Shown: positions 1-21,254, numbered from the stretch's first letter. The stretch is 64,000 nucleotides of DNA from Adineta steineri (GCA_905250115.1 CAJNOI010000051.1:458440-522439); one strand, 5' to 3'. Numbers and translations are program-made. Notes: generated by a model from the sequence alone, not told the origin.

Positions 1-7558
<7,558 letters not shown>

Positions 7559-10500
7559 CTAATGATTAGATAATAATTGTTGAAATTTAAGTGTTTTTAA
7601 TAACTCTAACATAGAATTAAGTTCAATTTGAAATCGTTCGATTTCCTGATTTTTTTGTTTTATAATAGCACGTAATTTATTAACATCATTATTTGTATCC
7701 GAATCATGTTGTTTTATTAAACTAGTTGTATAGTCTTTCGTTATTTTCTCACGTTTATGCCAACGTTCTTCTAATTGATTGATTTTATTTTGTAATTCTT
7801 GAAAATGTCTCATTTCCTAAAGAAAATAACACAAGAACGAGATTATATTTAAGTTTAACTATTTTATTACTAATAAATATTAGAAATATGTTTTTGCTAT
7901 ATATATACAAATATCGAAAAATTCTAATTATTGAACTTTAATCAATTTTACAGGATTTTATTCGAGATATTATGATAAGTATAGCAAAATTACTCATTAG
8001 TTTTTTATTAAAAAACTGAATGACCCAGAGTCTTTTATGGTTCTTTTCTTAGGCTACACCGAAAGAAAGCAAAACAATAGATTCTTTTGAATATTTTTCT
8101 TCATAAATCTATAGTTAGATCCTATATTTAGGTAGTCTATTCTAATAGTTTGTGCTCAAAGAACGCGTATATTATTAATTTTTACCGAGAAAAACATATG
8201 AATACCTGTATGGTACTCTTATTAAACTATTGTCGAGCACAAATCAAACAATAAACATATAACACTAGAAACTCATATATGTGGACATATAAAAGTGCAC
8301 ATCAAATAATCGTATAGATTAAAATAAACTAATAATAAGCGGTTTTTTTTCTGAATATAATGACATTTATTATGTCTTATTCTATACTTCTCTCTAATAT
8401 TTACAGGTGTATGATAAGTTCGAGCACTGGATAATTCTTGTTCAAGTCGATGAATTGTAGATTTACATTCTTCATCATGAGCACGTAATATTGCTAATTC
8501 TCGAGCATTTTCATCAGCATGTTCAGTTACTTTCTATAGATCAACAAAATGTAATCGATTTGTTTTATTTATTTATTTAATTTTTACTTTAAAATGAGTA
8601 ATAATTGCATCTTGTGATTCAATTTTTCGGAGAAGGTCACTAACACGAGTTTCAGTTGTATTTGTAGACATTTCATTGATTATTGTTTGTAATTCTAATT
8701 TATGTTGTTGACGTAAACGTAAAATCTTTATATATATAAATAATAAAAGAATATTTCTAGATATAAAATAGATTAAGATCATATTATACTTCGTCATCTT
8801 TTTGCCGTAATGCTAATGTAATAGCTGATTGTCGATCATCTCTCAAATACATTAATTCAGCATGTTGTTGTTGAGCATCATGTTCTAATTTTTCCACCTA
8901 AAAATATTCTCGATATATATAGACAAAGCCTTATAGATATTTATATGATTAATGTCTTATTTATAATAGGGTCTTTTATTTGAAAGAATTATTTATTTCT
9001 TAATCATTTATAATAATTATATAGAATCATTTCAAGTAGAAAAATATGAATAATAAATCAATATTTTCTGTTTATAGTCATATTTATTCTTTGAAATATT
9101 CTATTTAAAGACTAGACATAAGACAGAAAAAGTACAAATCAAAATTTAATATCTTGAATATATTTACATAAATAAAATTATTTTTTACTCCTAAGTCAAA
9201 TGTCAACAAACAAGTGACCGATTATTATATCAGTAGCATACACGATAATATCAGTAGATAAAAATACTATTACTGTGTATGCTTTGATTTTAAAAATCTT
9301 TTTTCTTTTTCTTATTAAAATATAAATGTAATTATCATAATAAAGGTATTTATAGGATTGATTTATGTGTAGGAATGATATACAAAGCAATATAAAAGTA
9401 AGTAACTTTAAACATTTACTAAGTTATGAGATTTTTCATAAGCACTATTAATAGCATATAGTTCCATTGCTTCAATCCTTATAATTCTCTAATGCGAATA
9501 AATCTAGACGAACTTCTACATATTAATACTTAGGGCAATCTAAGAGTAGTGCCGTCAGTGTTTAATTTTCTTAAAGTAAGGTAAAAAAATGGAATTCTTT
9601 TTTGTTCTATAACATTTGCTCATAGCGCAAGAAATATTATAGTAATAAAATTTTAATAATATCTGATTTGTTTGCACCGAATCTGGTAGGCATGACCAGT
9701 GGTTTTATAAAGAATGGGAGAATATTTTTAGAATAGCTTATGAGCCGAACAGGATAGAGAACTACGGTTGTCACTGCTGAAAAGATCAGATGGATAAGCA
9801 TCGACTTATATACTACAAGGTTTCATGATCTATTCTTTATATACGATTTAATGCGCATTCATCTGATCTTCCCAAGAGTGAAAACCGCAGTTCTCTATAC
9901 TGTTTATTATTCAAAAAAAAGAAGAATATTTACCAGATGTTTAAGTTGTTCATTTTCTGCATGAACTGTTTCAACGGGTGATAAAACTTGTGTAAATCGA
10001 TCGGGTTGATATGGTTTATTTCCCATAACTGAAAATTTTAGAAAATTATTCAATATAAAAATAAATCTATTTATAAATATGATTGTATTTTACTTGCTAA
10101 CCGAGTTTTTTCTCGTTCACGTTCAGCTAAAAGACTTTTATGTTGAACATTAACAGCATCATATAAAGCTCGAAGTTTTTCTAATTCATCATTCTTTCGT
10201 TCAAGATCAGTTCGTAATAATTTAATTGTTTCTAAATCACGTTTTAAAGCTAAATTAAAATAAATCAAATAATGTTTTTGTTTCTTTTTAAAAAAATTTA
10301 TACATTTAGCTGGTTTTGGTATTTGTTGAGTTTTAAGTTTTTCTAATTCATTTTTTAAACGTTCATTTTCACGTCTTAAATGTACTTGTCCAGTAAGATT
10401 TTTATTTTTACTCAATATATCATGAAGTTGTTTATCAAGTTGATCATTATTTAATATTTGTTGATCATTAGTCGTATACATTTGTTTCATTAAGGAATAT

Positions 10501-13500
10501 TTTTCTTGAAGAATATTTAATTCATGTAAAAGTTTTTCTTCTGATAATTGATGTTCACGTAATGTTTCTTCAGTTTTGTTAAGTTTTAATTCCAATTGAG
10601 TTTTAGCATCAGAAGGATTTAATACCATTCCGACTTGTGTTATGGAATTTTGTTGACGACGACGATTAATTAATTCTAAGAGAAAAATCTTTCAATATAA
10701 TATGATAGTTTACTCGCACATATCTCGAAATAAATCAAAACAATACGTAGGTTTACTATAATCCTGGTTCTGTGACTCTTACGAGATTAATAGCTATTAT
10801 TATTGTTGAATAATATAGAATAAGGAATACTAATCAACAGCCAACTTACAATTGATAAACAATAGATAACTAAAAATGTATATATCTACATTTATTGAAT
10901 TTATTCTAAGCAGATATTATCTTTGTTTAGACGTAGCATATTGCTCATTATATCTTACATTGTAAGACATAAAACTCAAACAATAACAGATTACTCGCAC
11001 TCTATATGTAATATATCAAAGCGATAGACAATCAGATTATATTGATATCTGATTAAAGATGTAGTATCAGAGTATTCGAACATGTTTGTATTTATATATA
11101 AAGCAGATACATACAATTACTAGGAAATACATATTTACTTGAATTCTATTCGATAATTGCCTACAATCTGATTTGAATCATAAGCAAAGCACTGGAAAGA
11201 TGAAGATTTTATCGTGCAGTTAGATAATATTATTACTCGTTCGAAGAATTATTACGAACATACAAGAAAAATATTCTATTATTTTGCTTCCGTTCATTAA
11301 TATTACTTGTTAGAAAAAGATCCGATATGTTATTTGTTCTTTGATTTTAACCGAAATTCCTAGAGATACACTCAAGTCATTTGTATCTAAATCTACAAAA
11401 ATTCCCCTATGGTTTTTATATGAAGAAAAATTTCAATAAATAATTGATCTTAAAAATACCAAGCACGGAAGTTGTTAATAAAAGAAAATTGAATTTGATA
11501 AGTGATTTCTTTCGATCATTACGAATTTCAATACATGTCTAGTCAATTATATTTAACATACCTAATTCTTTAACTTGTCTTTCTAAATCTTTAATACGTC
11601 TTTGATCTAATAATCGTAAAGAATCATCTTCATTAATTTTTTTATCCTTATTTAATACATTAGTTAATTGATTTTTTAAAATAATAATTTCATTTTTTAA
11701 TCGTTGATCATCATTTGCATTATCACTTTTATCATGATCTTGACTAACTAAATTTGTTAAAACAATTGTTGATGAATGTTTTTTTATATTTCCTATATGA
11801 GAATTTTCATATTGTTCATTAAACATTTTTGCTTGGATTAATTCTTGACGAAGTTTTTCATTTTCATCAAACATTGATTGTTGAATTTGTTTATGTTGTT
11901 GTTCATTTTGTTTTATTTGTTTACAGAGTTTTTCATTTTGAGCTTCATAACCATCAATCAATTTTTCTAATTCAGCAACTTCACGTTGTTTAGGTGGAAG
12001 AACTTCATTTTTTCCATCGGAATTTGTTGATGTTAATTGAGAAATCTAAATAATTTTGTTCGTAAAATAAAAACAAAAAACTAATTAATTAAGATATTGA
12101 TATACTTTTGCTTGAAGAACAAAATTTTCTTGACGAATAGTACGTGATTCTTCTTGATGACGTGTTTCTATGGATTCGATTTTTTGTATTAATAATTCTT
12201 TATCAAGTTTTAATTGTTCAATTAATGATGAATCTTTCTATATTGAAAGAAAAATAGATTATGAGAAAATTGAATATAGATTAAAAATAGTACATTTAAA
12301 TTTTCTTTTGGTGCTGGTGCAGTTTTTGGACGAGCAACAGTATTAGGTGAACCTATTTCAAATATTATTTTGAAAAAGAAAAAGAAATGTTTTTTGGTTA
12401 TTTACCTTTTTTTACTAGTGTTTGAATATTTGGTTTAGAAACAGTTTTGATTACTAAAGATATTTTATTAAATAGTTTAATAAATAAGAAAATAATATTG
12501 ATTTATTTGCTAGTTGTTTGGAGAAGAACGATAAATTTAGATTTTTATGTGCATTCTGAATACTTGATCTTATCATTGAAATATTTATAGATAAATAAAA
12601 TAGGTTATCCAGGCTTCGTCACTGACAAAAGTTCGAGGGTGTATTGGCGAATGTTTACTATACTTCCGTCAATTATCAAGATTCCAGAGAATGAATTGGT
12701 GAAAGTGTTGTTTGGCGAGTGTTGGACTAGCTAAGATCTAGCATCCCAAAAAAACTAACCTCTTTTGCAGTGCTCATACTACTGATTAAATATATATTAT
12801 ACTAGTAAAATTTTTGTATTGAGGTAAACACAAAAGTATTGGCTATCGAGTATGGATCAGAATCAGCAGATTGAGATACTCTTCTTTTCATACGAAGTAC
12901 CATTCTCCATAAATTATAGAGAACTATATTAACAAAGGTTATTTAAAACTGAAAATCTTCAATTAATCAACAGAGTAGACTTTCATAAGACATAAAACAT
13001 TTCGAACTGAAATTTGCCTTGAGGATACAACTAATTATCAACAAAATATTTTGTTGGGTACTATTGAGTTTTAAAATTTCATCAAAGGAACATACTTTAT
13101 ACTGTAATTCTCAGAGATGCATCCAGTTAAAGTCTAGTAAATAACTGTGATAGGTTTTGATTGTAACTCAACATATTTTGAAACTAATTATCACACAATG
13201 TATTACCTGTAGGTTTTTGTTGTTGTTGTTGTATTTTCTTTTTTGGATCAAAAAGAGAAGGTCTTGTTGTTCGAGTTGTTGGTTCTGAATTAATATTTTG
13301 CTTATAAGCATTATGTAACATATTTAATTCATGTGTACTATCAGTTGTTGTCGTAAGACAATCTAATTAAGAAAGATTTTGTTAATTGAAGTATTTTGCG
13401 AAAAAAAACGTTTATTTACCTGATATTGTTTTAGCTGTTCGAGTAAAATCATCTACAGAAGCTGATGGACGAGTTGGAGGTTCAATAATCGTAACATGTT

Positions 13501-14633
13501 TCATATTTATTTTTTGTTTTTCATTTTCTATTTCACGATCAAGTTCATTTGTTAGAGATTCTAAAATTTTCATTTTATTAAAAATTCAATAAAAAGAAAG
13601 ATTTACCTTTCATAATATTATCATCTGGTTGAGGATGTAGTGGTGTACTCATTTGATTAATTTGTTTATCAAAGGAATTTAAGACTTTAATTTTACAAAT
13701 TATTTATTTTATTATTTTTCAAAATAAATTTCTATTACCTGTTCCATTTCGTGTTGGTGATAACTCAAATTCAATATCATGATTTAATCTACCATAATCA
13801 ATATTATCATCAGCTTTATTTTTTTCTAAACTCTAAATCAAAAAGAAAAATATGAAAAGAAAAAATTTTCTTTGTGTAATAATTTTTACTTGAAAAAATG
13901 CTGCTTTTTCTTGTTCTTCATCAAGTGTATCAGAACCGAATTTCATCGTTGAAAATGGTGTTTCATCTTTTCTATCTAATAAAATATAATCATTATCAAC
14001 CTATTTCTTTAATAGTAAAATGTTTACTTTGATCCGGATTTGTACTTGCAGGTGAATCCGCAACAAAACTAAAAATAAAACTTATTAATTTTTATCAAAA
14101 TAATGAATTTATCTTACCTAAGTTGTCCATCTAGTTTTGCTAATGGATTAGATGGTCTTCTTAATCCTTTTAAGAAAAAAAAGTAAAATCATCACAGAAA
14201 CTAAGTAGATAAATACCTGAGTGTAAAAGATCATTATCATCCGTTAATCCCATTTTAATATCATCATCAAACTAAATATTGATAAAAACATACAGAATAA
14301 TATTCTTATAATTAAATTTACTTTAAATTCATCTCTTTTTATTGTTGGTTTTTTAAGAAACATTTTTCTTGGTTCAACAGCAGCTATTAAAATTAAAATT
14401 TTTAATACAATTTATTTTTTGTCTTTCTCTTACGAGATGATCTCGATGTTGTTGATGTTGATGATGATGTTAAAACAAAATCGTCATCTGGACAATATTT
14501 TTCTAATGATGTATCAGAATCTGATAGATCCTAAAGATAACGAAGAAGACATTATAAATATATATATAAATAAGAAAAATGTTTAATTTACATCATTTTT
14601 ATTCTTATTGAATTTTGATTTTGATTTAGACAT
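7559..14633 (-). CDS. CEP162: CEP162 homologue, centrosomal/ciliary transition-zone coiled-coil protein
   Basis: CEP162 binds axonemal microtubules at centriole distal ends and promotes transition-zone assembly. Start ATG at 14631-14633 opens MSKSKSKFNKNKND; the stop is at 7559-7561. The N-terminal third is acidic, Ser/Asp-rich and split into many small exons; the C-terminal two thirds is almost continuous coiled coil. Family-specific matches: RIKDLERQVKELG (about 11600-11560), matching the vertebrate DLERQVKEM segment; VSDLLRKIESQDAIITHF (about 8650-8590); and the last exon (7816-7559) with KNQEIERFQIELNSMLELL, matching the conserved C-terminus. More than 20 short introns; larger ones are 7817-8404, 8898-9933, and those around 10690-11530 and 12480-13200. 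A splice acceptor (TTATCTATAG) lies 12 bases before the ATG, consistent with trans-splicing or a 5' UTR intron. Ortholog call is strong; individual N-terminal exons are less certain. Confidence 0.88.
9747..9905. repeat. Imperfect inverted repeat, MITE-like, in CEP162 intron
   Basis: Bases 9747-9793 (starting GAACAGGATAGAGAACTACG) and the reverse complement of 9860-9905 (AAACAGTATAGAGAACTGCG) match over about 46 bases with roughly nine differences, separated by a 66-base spacer. The element lies in the 1,036-bp intron 8898-9933. No clear target-site duplication was found, so the true ends are unknown. It is probably a decayed non-autonomous DNA transposon. Confidence 0.7.
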
Positions 14634-14891
14634 GTTTTGATAAATCTATAGATAATAACAAATATTAATAAGGCAAATTTATCTTGTTATTTATTTTTAA
14701 AAACAAATAATTATTGCCTTATGAAAATCAAACAGAAAAGTAGATGAATGAATAATTCAAAAAAAAACACACACGTAAAACATGTATTTATATTTGTACA
14801 AAAAAAAAGAAATGAAATTTATCGTTTTTGATTTCTAAAATATTCGAAAAGTTTTATAATAGAATGATAATTTATAATAAGAAATTTGTTT

Positions 14892-17800
14892 TTACTTTTG
14901 TGATCTTGTACCAGAGTTTGATCGAGTTCTTGCTTGAACTTCTAAAAAAAATATTTCTGTGAATAAATACATATATAGATTAATGAAAGAAATAACCTTT
15001 CAATCGTTGATCAAGTCGATCTATAGATTCTTGTACTCGACGTTCTTCTATCGATAGAGTTGTTGGAGTTTGTATTGTATTATCTTTAGAAATTAAAATA
15101 TTTATTAAATTAAATATAACAAAAAAAGAATTTTATTTTACTTTTTGTTCCATTAAATTTTGATTCAGTTATTTTATTTTGAGAATTTATCGGCACTCTA
15201 GGATGAATTAAAAGAAATAGATTTCAATAAAAATTTAATTTCTTAACATACTGTGGTGGTAATCTTGCGTCATTATTACTAAATTGACTACCTGGTATTG
15301 AACTCATTCGAAGTTCACTGAAAATTGATTGACTCTCATCATCATCATCATTATTATTATTATATTCATTCGTTTTCGATGGTGTCATTGACTAAAAAAT
15401 TGTGTTTGTTTTTTCAAAAAAGAATTCTATATTTAATTAGAAAGAAAACTATTACTCTTGGCATATGTGGTGATGATACTGGTGTACGTCTTGACGAAGG
15501 AGAATCATACATTGTTGGAGATGTACTTGTTTGTCTTATTGATTGTGCATATCGAGTTTTATGTAATTTTGCTCGTAATTCACGTTGTCTCAATCCAATA
15601 TTTGAATAACCTTGTCGTGTTTGACCTGTAGGTGTTAATGGATATACCGGTGGTTTAGAACTTGTTGTTGATGAACATTCAGAAGCACGATCATCATTCC
15701 CTGATGTTTGTCTATGGTGAAAATATAAATAAGAATTTTCTTTTTTTTAACTTCTGTCTGTTATGTATCGCTTAAATAACAAGTTTATGTGATACATGAA
15801 GAAGCTAATAATTAATTTATTCTTTATTCATTCCACTGTCTGTCATGCATTAACTTAATGGAATATTTCAATAGACTTTTTCAAAGGTTACAAAGTAGAA
15901 ATTAAAATAATGTTGACGTCATAATATCAGTCTTACACATGAACTAATACTTTTAGTTAATCATTTCAAGGATGAACTTATGAAAATATGCTTTTAGTAT
16001 ATTAATATAATATTTCAATAATTTTTCATTACTCCTGCTTTTACAGTTGAAATAAATCCTTTCTTTTGTGTTTATTCTTATTTGAGAATAAAATAGTTTT
16101 TTGTGATTTTTATCTCAAATTTCAAATCAATTGAAAAATGAATGAGAAACTCAAAGACTAAAAAACATATTATCTTTTTTACTAGTGTCAATAAAAGATA
16201 AGATATTATCTTCGACATTTTACATTCAAACTTAGACCATTTTTTTGCTAAACTATTACATCTATCATGTCATCTCTAGTTATTGGACTTGATATTGGTG
16301 GCAGTCATATAACTGCAACTCTTGTCCGTGTTGAACAACCATCATCATCAAATCAAAATATAACTATTGAACGAAATGCATTTTATACACGTACAATTGC
16401 TAATAATCTAGATAAAGATCCACGTTCGATTGTTTCTATTTGGATCGAATGTATTGAGGATCTTATTCATGATTTTGTAAATAATTTTAATGAAAATGAT
16501 AAAATTATTGGTATAGCTTGTGGTATACCCGGTCCAATGGATTATGAACGAGGTATAAGTTATATTCAATCTACGCAATTAAATAAATGTGATAAGTTTT
16601 TTGGTTTAAATTTACGTTTATCAATGGAAGATGGTCTTAGAAATCTTAGCGATCGTTGGAAACATATTCACCATCCAAAATATTTTACACCCGCAACATC
16701 ACCACGTTCAAGTATAATTAATCAAGAGGAGACACATGAATCGATTTCATTAACAAAAGAAATTACAGATTATTGTGGTCTACAAGATAATGAAATAGAT
16801 TCTCCAGAAAAAGACAAAGAAAACTTTCTTCCTAATAGTGAATTAAATTTATCAGAAAAATCTTTAATAAATCATAGTTTAACTCCAAAAATCTGGACAA
16901 TTGTTAAGCAATTATCTGAAATTCCAATATCATTCTATAATGATGCAGCTTGTTTTGCTATTGGTGAAGCAAATAGTAAGCATAATAAAGTTTATAAACG
17001 TATTCTTGCTTTAACACTTGGTACTGGTTTTGGTTCGACATTTATTGATGATGGTGAAATTATTTTAAATCGTCATGATGTACCATCTGGTGGAATGCTT
17101 TGGAATTATCCATATAAAGAAAATTCTATAGCAGATGATTGCTTTTCTACACGTGGTTTAGTTAAGATTTATAATAGAATTTTACAAGAAGAATTTATCA
17201 ATGAACAACCATCATTATCATCAAATAAAGTACAAAACTTTGTTTTTCTTCTAAATAAATTTTTTTATGAAAATTTTTGTTTTAGTTAATTGATGGTGAA
17301 ATTCTTGCTGAACAAGCATTAAATGGTGATGAAAATGCAATAAAAGCTTTTCGAATATTTGCACGACTCTTAGGAGAATTTTTAATACCACATATTGAAA
17401 AATTTCATACTGATCTTATTATTATTGGTGGTGGTCTTGCTCATTCTTATCATTTAATTCGAGATGAAATTAGTAAAATTCTTCAAGCATCATCAAATAT
17501 TCCAATATGTTTTAGTCTTTCACATGAAAAATCAATTTGTCTTGGTGCCGTTTATCAACAAATTCCACAATTATTTCAAACCGAATCAAAATGTTTTCGG
17601 CAAACTGATCAAAATCTTCTTCCAGTTATAAAAACATTGGATACAAATCAATATGATCTCTATCCATGTCATGAAATTCCAAAAGGAAATCATATTGGTA
17701 TTGGACATAAACAATTAAATGAACAATTATTTAATTTAATTGAAGAAAATCATATTTTATTAATCGATGGATTTGTTGGAACATATTTTAATGAATTTGC

Positions 17801-20800
17801 TTGTGAATTAAATAAATATTATCATGAACAAATAAAGAAAACGGAAAAATCATCATTAATATTTTATGATACACGAACATTTCTACAAACTGATTGCGAT
17901 AAGAAACGAAAAGCTTATCTTAAATATTCAAAATCAATATTTGGTAAATTAGCAACGGATTTAGATTTTAAACAAGATTTTATAGATTTAAAAAAATTAG
18001 ATTATTTAAAAAATAATCTTTCATATCCATGTGTTATTATTGGACCTGGTGCTTCATTTGTTGATGAAAGTAAACCATTGATTTATATTGATTTAACAAA
18101 AAATGAACTTTATTATCGTATTGCTGCACAAACAGCATGTTCATATTTAAAACCAAAAGAAAGAAGTGTAGAAAAGTCTCATTCAAATGATGATTATGAA
18201 TTAACATCAGCAATGTATGAACAGAAATGTCTTTATTTTCTTGATTATCCCATATTTAATAAATTAAAACAACTACTTCTTTCTCGTATAAATATTTTTA
18301 TTGATGGTCAAAGACCAAATTGTCCAACATGGTTAGATGGAAATATATTTCGTCAAACACTTGATTATATAGTTAATAAACCAATTCGTGTACGACCATG
18401 GTTTGAACCAGGTCCATGGGGTGGTCAATGGCTTAAATCTGTTTGTACAAATCTATCACAATCTCCAAAAAATTATGCATGGTCATTTGAAATGATAACA
18501 CCAGAAAATGGAATTATTTTATCAGATGTAAATCATCATCTTCTTGAATTTTCTTGGGATATTTTCTATGGGTCACAAGCTAGAAAAATACTTGGAAATG
18601 ATGAACATTATAAATTATTTGGTGATTCCAATGATTTTCCTATACGTTTTGATTTTCTTGATACGATCGATGGAGGAAATTTATCAATACAATGTCATCC
18701 TAATTTACAATATATGCGTACGAATTTTGGAGAAAAAATAACTCAAGATGAAACATATTATATACTTGAAACAAAACAACATTGGAATAAAGAATGTATC
18801 GATGATAAAAGTTCATCATCTCATGTTTATCTTGGTTTTCAGGATAATATTGATCCTGAAGAATTTCATCAAGCATTATTATTAAGTCGTCAAGAAAAAC
18901 AAGAATTAAATGTTTCGAAATATATTCAATGTATTCCATCAAATATTCATGATTTTTTTCTTATACCGAATGAAACAATTCATGCATCTGGTCATAATCA
19001 AGTTGTACTTGAAATATCAGCTACACCTTATATATATACATTTAAATTATATGATTGGTTACGATTAGGTCTTGATAATCGTCTTCGCCCATTAAATATT
19101 GAACATGGAATGAAAAATTTAAAATTTGATCGACGTGGTGAACAACTTCGTTGTCAACCAAGAGTCATTCATTCGGAATCAAATCAATACGAAGAACAAC
19201 ATTTACCAACACATGATTTACATTTCTATGATGTACATCGTCTGATTATTCAATCAAATGAATCCATTGACATAATACGTTCAACAGATAATCGTTTTCA
19301 TTTATGTATGTTAGTTGAAGGTGATGCAATTGAAATTGAATATGAATTTATGAATAATAATCAAGAAAAACAACGATATAATTATATTGAAACATTTTTA
19401 ATTCCTGCATCAATAACTCAATATCGACTTCGGCCTATTATTAAAGATCACAATAAAAAACCTCAACAATTTGTTTTACTTGTTGCTTTTCTCAAAACGA
19501 ATTGTGAAAAATTACTTGAATAAATCGTTTTTTTATGTTCTCGAAAATATTAAAAATAAACTTACTTTATAGGAGGACGATTAGGTAGTGTTAAAATTGC
19601 AGCTGATTGTATACGACGTAAAGGCGTTTGTTGTTCATTATCTAAATATTTCTATATGAAAATTTCTTTTTTCTCATCATTTTTTATTTATTATACCACG
19701 ATCAGATTGTTTAACAAGTCGAGTATCTGATGCACATCGTTCACTATCAGTATCTGATGCAAATCGAACTGTTTTTTTCTAAATAGATAATAGAATTATG
19801 TATGAGACAGATATTTCTATATACTACAAATAATAGATATAATATTTTACTTGTATTTCTATTTCCTTCAATAATTTTGTATTGATCACATCTAAACTAT
19901 CTTTCACACGTGATTTTTCTCCAATTGTTCGTGTTTGTGGAGCAATTGGTTTTTTTGGTGGTACGATTTGTTTTGTATTCTTAACTGAATTTTTACTATT
20001 ACTATCAACAGAAGGTGATCGTTTAAGTATACTTTTTCTTCTTCCATTGATTTCTGAATCTGTTCCATCAAGTGATGAAGGTTTATCAATAATATCAGTA
20101 TGTTTATTTTGTAGTAATGATATTTTACCAGCACCTAACCATGCATTAACTTGTTCATTACCAGTTACAGGTGTATTTTTAACAAAAAAACTTTCATGAT
20201 AACTTCGACGTAATATTTCTTGTTGATCATCAATTGTCATAGTTTTAAAAGCTGAATTATTTACAGTTGAAGGCTGCTGAGTTTGTTTTGTTTGAATATT
20301 GATAATTTGAGTTGGCCGAACAATAGGACCACTAATATTATGTGAAGATATAATTTGTTGTGGTTGATAACTATTTGATTCTTCTAGACTATCAATACTT
20401 TCACGATCCCATGTATTTGTTTCATCGAATTGTTGCTGTTGCTGCTGCTGTTGTTGATTAATAGTAGATTGTACTTGAGCAGCAAAATCATTTAAAACAC
20501 GACGTTGAACTTCTTGTAATGGTGATGTATATTGTACTTGATTAGTATGTTGTGGTATATGTGTAACAGAATTTGTTCGAGCTAAAATCGTTTGATGTCT
20601 TTGTTCAGTTTTATAAGGATTAGTGATTTGTTGTTGTTGATATTGTTGTGATCCTAATTCTTCCATTGAAATTGATCGTCGAAATGTTATATTTGATTTC
20701 GGTCGTTGTTGTTGCTGGTGTTGTTGTGTTGTTACTCGTCTTGGTGTAGATCGATTCGATAACTGACGACCGGTTATAGTTTCTATGGCTCGATCAAATT

Positions 20801-21254
20801 TATCTGGATCTTTAAAAATAAATCATTATATTAGAAATATATAAAAAACAATTTATCTTATTACCCATCACAGTAAATCCTGGTAAATTACGTTGAAATC
20901 TCATTGTTGCTTGTACAGTTGCTGCTTTACGTTGTGCTAAAATAGCTTGACGTTTTCGTTCAATTGCTTCATTAGCTTCTTGTTCACGTGCTTGATATGA
21001 TCTTATAGAAATAAATATATACATGAATTGATTTAATTCTAAGATGAATAAATTTCACATACTTGCATCGTTTAGCTGTTTCTTTCATAATTTCACGTTC
21101 ACGAACAATACGTAATAAACGTTCTTGTTGAAATTCTTTTCTCCAGCTTTCAAATTGTTCATCTTGTTCACTATGATTAAAAATGATTAAACGAAACTTG
21201 ATTTATTTTTCAGAATAAAACTTACGATGGTATCATTCGTTCTACCCAAGCCAT
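14892..21254 (-). CDS. CEP126-like centrosomal protein, containing a nested opposite-strand gene
   Basis: Start ATG at 21252-21254 (MAWVERMIPSEQDEQ); stop at 14892-14894. Early exons encode a charged helix (SYQAREQEANEAIERKRQ, then AILAQRKAATVQATMRFQRN) resembling the N-terminal coiled coil of CEP126. A large exon (about 20809-19850) carries a polyglutamine tract (about 20430-20450), SIDSLEE, VNAWLGAGK and RRKSILKR, echoing SIDSLE, INNWL and SILKK motifs in CEP126. Later exons include KKTVRFASDTDSERCASD. The C-terminal exons end SIEERRVQESIDRLDQRLK then EVQARTRSNSGTRSQK, resembling CEP126's last helix. The junction across the 3,854-bp intron 15712-19565 is phase-consistent: the exon ending at 19566 leaves two bases, AA, completed by A at 15711, giving PPIKQTSGNDD. 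CEP126 acts at the centrosome, midbody and cilium base. The family call rests on short motifs and is moderate; the single-gene model is supported by phase. Confidence 0.62.
16267..19523 (+). CDS. ROK-family sugar kinase / class I mannose-6-phosphate isomerase fusion, bacterial type
   Basis: Two exons, 16267-17229 and 17286-19523, with a 56-bp GT-AG intron between them, encode about 1,066 residues. Residues 1-420 are a ROK (glucokinase-like) domain: DIGGSH at 9-14 (phosphate loop), GIACGIPGPMDYERG, catalytic-base candidate D226 in YNDAACFAIGEA, and LTLGTGFGS. The zinc CxCGxxGC motif of many ROK proteins is absent. Residues about 440-650 (IDGFVGTYFNEF, IIGPGASFVDE, YIDLTKNELYYRI) resemble the kinase-like N-terminal half of Bacteroidetes class I mannose-6-phosphate isomerases. 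The isomerase cupin follows; its four expected metal ligands are visible: Q790 and H792 (LSIQCHPN), E810 (QDETYYILE) and H887 (IHASG). The kinase would phosphorylate a hexose and the isomerase interconvert mannose-6-P and fructose-6-P. It is nested in an intron of the CEP126-like gene on the other strand. A bacterial origin is inferred from family memory, not from a search. Confidence 0.85.
17230..17285 (+). other. 56-bp intron in the bacterial-type ROK/isomerase gene
   Basis: Donor AAATAAA/GTACAA and acceptor TTTTTGTTTTAG/TTAATTG. Removing it joins residues SSNK to LIDGEILAEQAL in frame, restoring the ROK domain; read through, the frame stops at 17289. The size matches the introns of neighbouring animal genes, indicating domestication of a transferred gene. 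Confidence 0.85.

Larger units (their letters stand above)
15712..19565 (-). other. 3.85-kb intron of the CEP126-like gene hosting a nested gene
   Basis: Donor (GTAAGT on the minus strand) at 19565 and acceptor (ACCATAG) ending at 15712 flank coding exons that join in frame. Nearly all introns in this window are 50-60 bp, so this one is exceptional, and most of it (16267-19523) is occupied by a complete plus-strand gene. The remaining 15712-16266 is AT-rich with no gene signal. Confidence 0.75.

Noticed and set aside
12600..12740. GC-richer patch in a CEP162 intron as a complete MITE
   Set aside because: Its left part resembles the SMC5-intron repeat, but I found no matching inverted right end or target duplication.
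19904..20199. Alternative frames on both strands within the large CEP126-like exon
   Set aside because: They overlap the well-supported 19850-20809 minus-strand coding exon and lack their own motifs.
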